Of a stretch of 14,863 nucleotides of DNA, positions 13,829-14,863 are shown one piece after another. Origin of the DNA: CAZIRF01 sp964541755 (GTDB lineage: Bacteria; Spirochaetota; Spirochaetia; Treponematales; Breznakiellaceae); contig CAZIRF010000055.1 in the NCBI GenBank assembly GCA_964541755.1, positions 1 to 14,863 on the forward strand. Direction: 5' to 3'. A program made the position numbers and the translations under genes. Every line of letters begins with the position of its first letter. The first letter of the stretch is position 1. The notes beneath the pieces are model-generated. The model was not told where the DNA came from and did not search any database. It saw nothing but the letters and a program-made list of their open reading frames with translations.

Positions 13829-14843
13829 ATGTTTTGACGGCTTGGAAGAGACTCAAGAGCGGGCTGATGGCCCAGAGCGAAAAGGCGAGCATGACCAGCC
13901 AAGAGACGAGTTCAAGTATGGACGACAGGCGTTCGAGAAGACCTTCCCGCTCCTTGAGTCGGTGAAAGAGCCCGGTTCGTCCCGCCCAGGCGAGATAACC
14001 GGCACCTGCAATCACCAGGGACATACCCAGGGACATGGCGAAGACTGCCAGGATACCCTGCAACGCGAGCCCCAGATAGAGCGCGAAGAGGAGTACCATT
14101 GTAGCTCCCGGGCAGGGGACGAGACTCGTTATGACTATGAGGCTCCAGACCGTTTGGTTCTTCCCATCGCCGTGTTGATGGGGCGGGGCCTTGCCGACAA
14201 GGCGCGCGATGACTTTAACTGCGAAAAAGGCAGCAAACAGGGCGATGAGGGCAAAGGTCGCATATTCGAGGAGGTAGCCCGCGTTGCCGGTTTCGGCCAG
14301 CTGCGCGAGGGCCCCGCGGGCAAGGCTCAGGACACCCACGATTGCGAGTCCGGTAAGGGCGTGTATGGAGGCCGCGAGCAAACCGGCGAGTGCCGGCTCG
14401 TACCATGGGGCCTTGCGCGAGAGAAAAATGGTAAAGATGATGGTCTTGCGGTGGCCGGGTCCCGCCGCGTGGAAGAGCCCGTACAGAAAGGCTATCCCCA
14501 AAAGGGCGAAGAGGGGCCCCGCGCTCGTTCCCCCCTTGATGTTGCCGAAGAGCTCTGCGAGGCGCTCGCGAAGGGCAAACTGCGTATGCGCGAAGCGGCT
14601 TGTTCCCCCGGACAGGGGGGCGGGCAGGGCGCGCCAGGAGAAGCGATCCCCGCTGTTGGCCGGGGATTCTTCCGCGTTCAAAGGGGTGGCCGAATTTCCG
14701 CCTGTTCCGGGCGATGCGGCCCCGGGGCTGCTGCCGGTAAATGGGTTTGCAGAAAGGGGGGCCGGGCCCGGGCCGGGTAGCGGCCCGAGCCCCGAAAACG
14801 CACAGAAAACTGAGGCTCTTTCAAAATAGCTAGTGAAGAGCAT
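13827..14843 (-). CDS. NicO/RcnA-family Ni/Co transporter-like membrane protein, 5' end uncertain
   Basis: The 338-aa frame has six membrane segments (about 108-127, 150-174, 191-214, 232-258, 261-287, 309-331). It carries the family signatures FHAAGPGHRKT (124-134, His125 and His131) and SLVPCPGATMVLLFALYLG (240-258), plus a short His-rich cytoplasmic loop PPHQHGDG (220-227). NicO/RcnA proteins move Ni(II) or Co(II), usually outward; direction and metal cannot be told here. Residues 20-80 are a Pro/Gly/Ser-rich low-complexity stretch, probably periplasmic, without a clean signal peptide. ATG 14843 has no ribosome site, and the frame stays open to the window edge at 14863, so the true start may lie outside. 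It converges on the Feo operon. Confidence 0.82.
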   Translation of the reverse strand: MLFTSYFERASVFCAFSGLGPLPGPGPAPLSANPFTGSSPGAASPGTGGNSATPLNAEESPANSGDRFSWRALPAPLSGGTSRFAHTQFALRERLAELFGNIKGGTSAGPLFALLGIAFLYGLFHAAGPGHRKTIIFTIFLSRKAPWYEPALAGLLAASIHALTGLAIVGVLSLARGALAQLAETGNAGYLLEYATFALIALFAAFFAVKVIARLVGKAPPHQHGDGKNQTVWSLIVITSLVPCPGATMVLLFALYLGLALQGILAVFAMSLGMSLVIAGAGYLAWAGRTGLFHRLKEREGLLERLSSILELVSWLVMLAFSLWAISPLLSLFQAVKT

Positions 14844-14863
14844 TTTATATAGGCCGCGGGAGC

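Noticed and set aside
13791..14780. 329-codon open frame opposite the NicO-like gene
   Set aside because: It starts inside the feo terminator and encodes a low-complexity, Gly/Glu-rich sequence; the opposite strand has real membrane and His motifs.
1..14863. CRISPR arrays, tRNA/rRNA genes, insertion sequences, prophage or defence genes
   Set aside because: Searched by eye on both strands; no regular repeats, cloverleaf, transposase or integrase motifs seen.

Overview
The window looks like a chromosomal segment of a GC-rich spirochaete, most likely a free-living Spirochaetales lineage. This placement is inferred from protein style: an Asp-type MurA, a spirochaete-like loose lipobox, GTG/TTG starts and no foreign-looking genes. 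No 16S or other marker is present. No rRNA, tRNA, CRISPR array, insertion sequence or phage gene was seen. Twelve protein-coding genes fill the window and no gap exceeds about 180 bp.

Region 1 (54-3716, + strand) is a tight three-gene operon with an 8-bp and a 4-bp overlap. Two 3+3 transmembrane proteins, each with a periplasmic domain, are followed by a membrane-anchored DnaJ-domain protein of DjlA layout. The second protein carries the sequence signature that precedes the C-terminal membrane half of LptF/LptG permeases, plus an apparent TPR-like insertion. This is the most novel-looking part of the window: a possible envelope-lipid export module with its own J-protein. It ends in a block of strong, partly mutually exclusive hairpins shared with the convergent murA.

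Region 2 (3808-7689, - strand) holds pepT, an Rsm22-type ribosome-associated methyltransferase with an Fe-S cysteine set, and murA. murA has Asp in place of the usual catalytic Cys, which predicts fosfomycin insensitivity. Both pepT and murA lack a Shine-Dalgarno sequence and have a -10-like hexamer ending 6 nt before the ATG, so both may be made as leaderless mRNAs.

Region 3 (7777-9542) is a divergent pair: a receptor-like two-TM protein without an output domain (-) and a ClpP with an acidic N-terminal extension (+). A good sigma70-type promoter lies on each side of the gap, and a rho-independent terminator lies at each outer end.

Region 4 (9710-10795, +) is a lone predicted exported endonuclease/exonuclease/phosphatase-family lipoprotein. 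Region 5 (10811-13828, +) is a ferrous-iron uptake operon, feoA-feoB-small Cys-rich protein, with a promoter, a structured leader of about 120 nt and a terminator. Region 6 (13827-14843, -) is a NicO/RcnA-type Ni/Co transporter convergent with the Feo operon; its 5' end may lie beyond the window.
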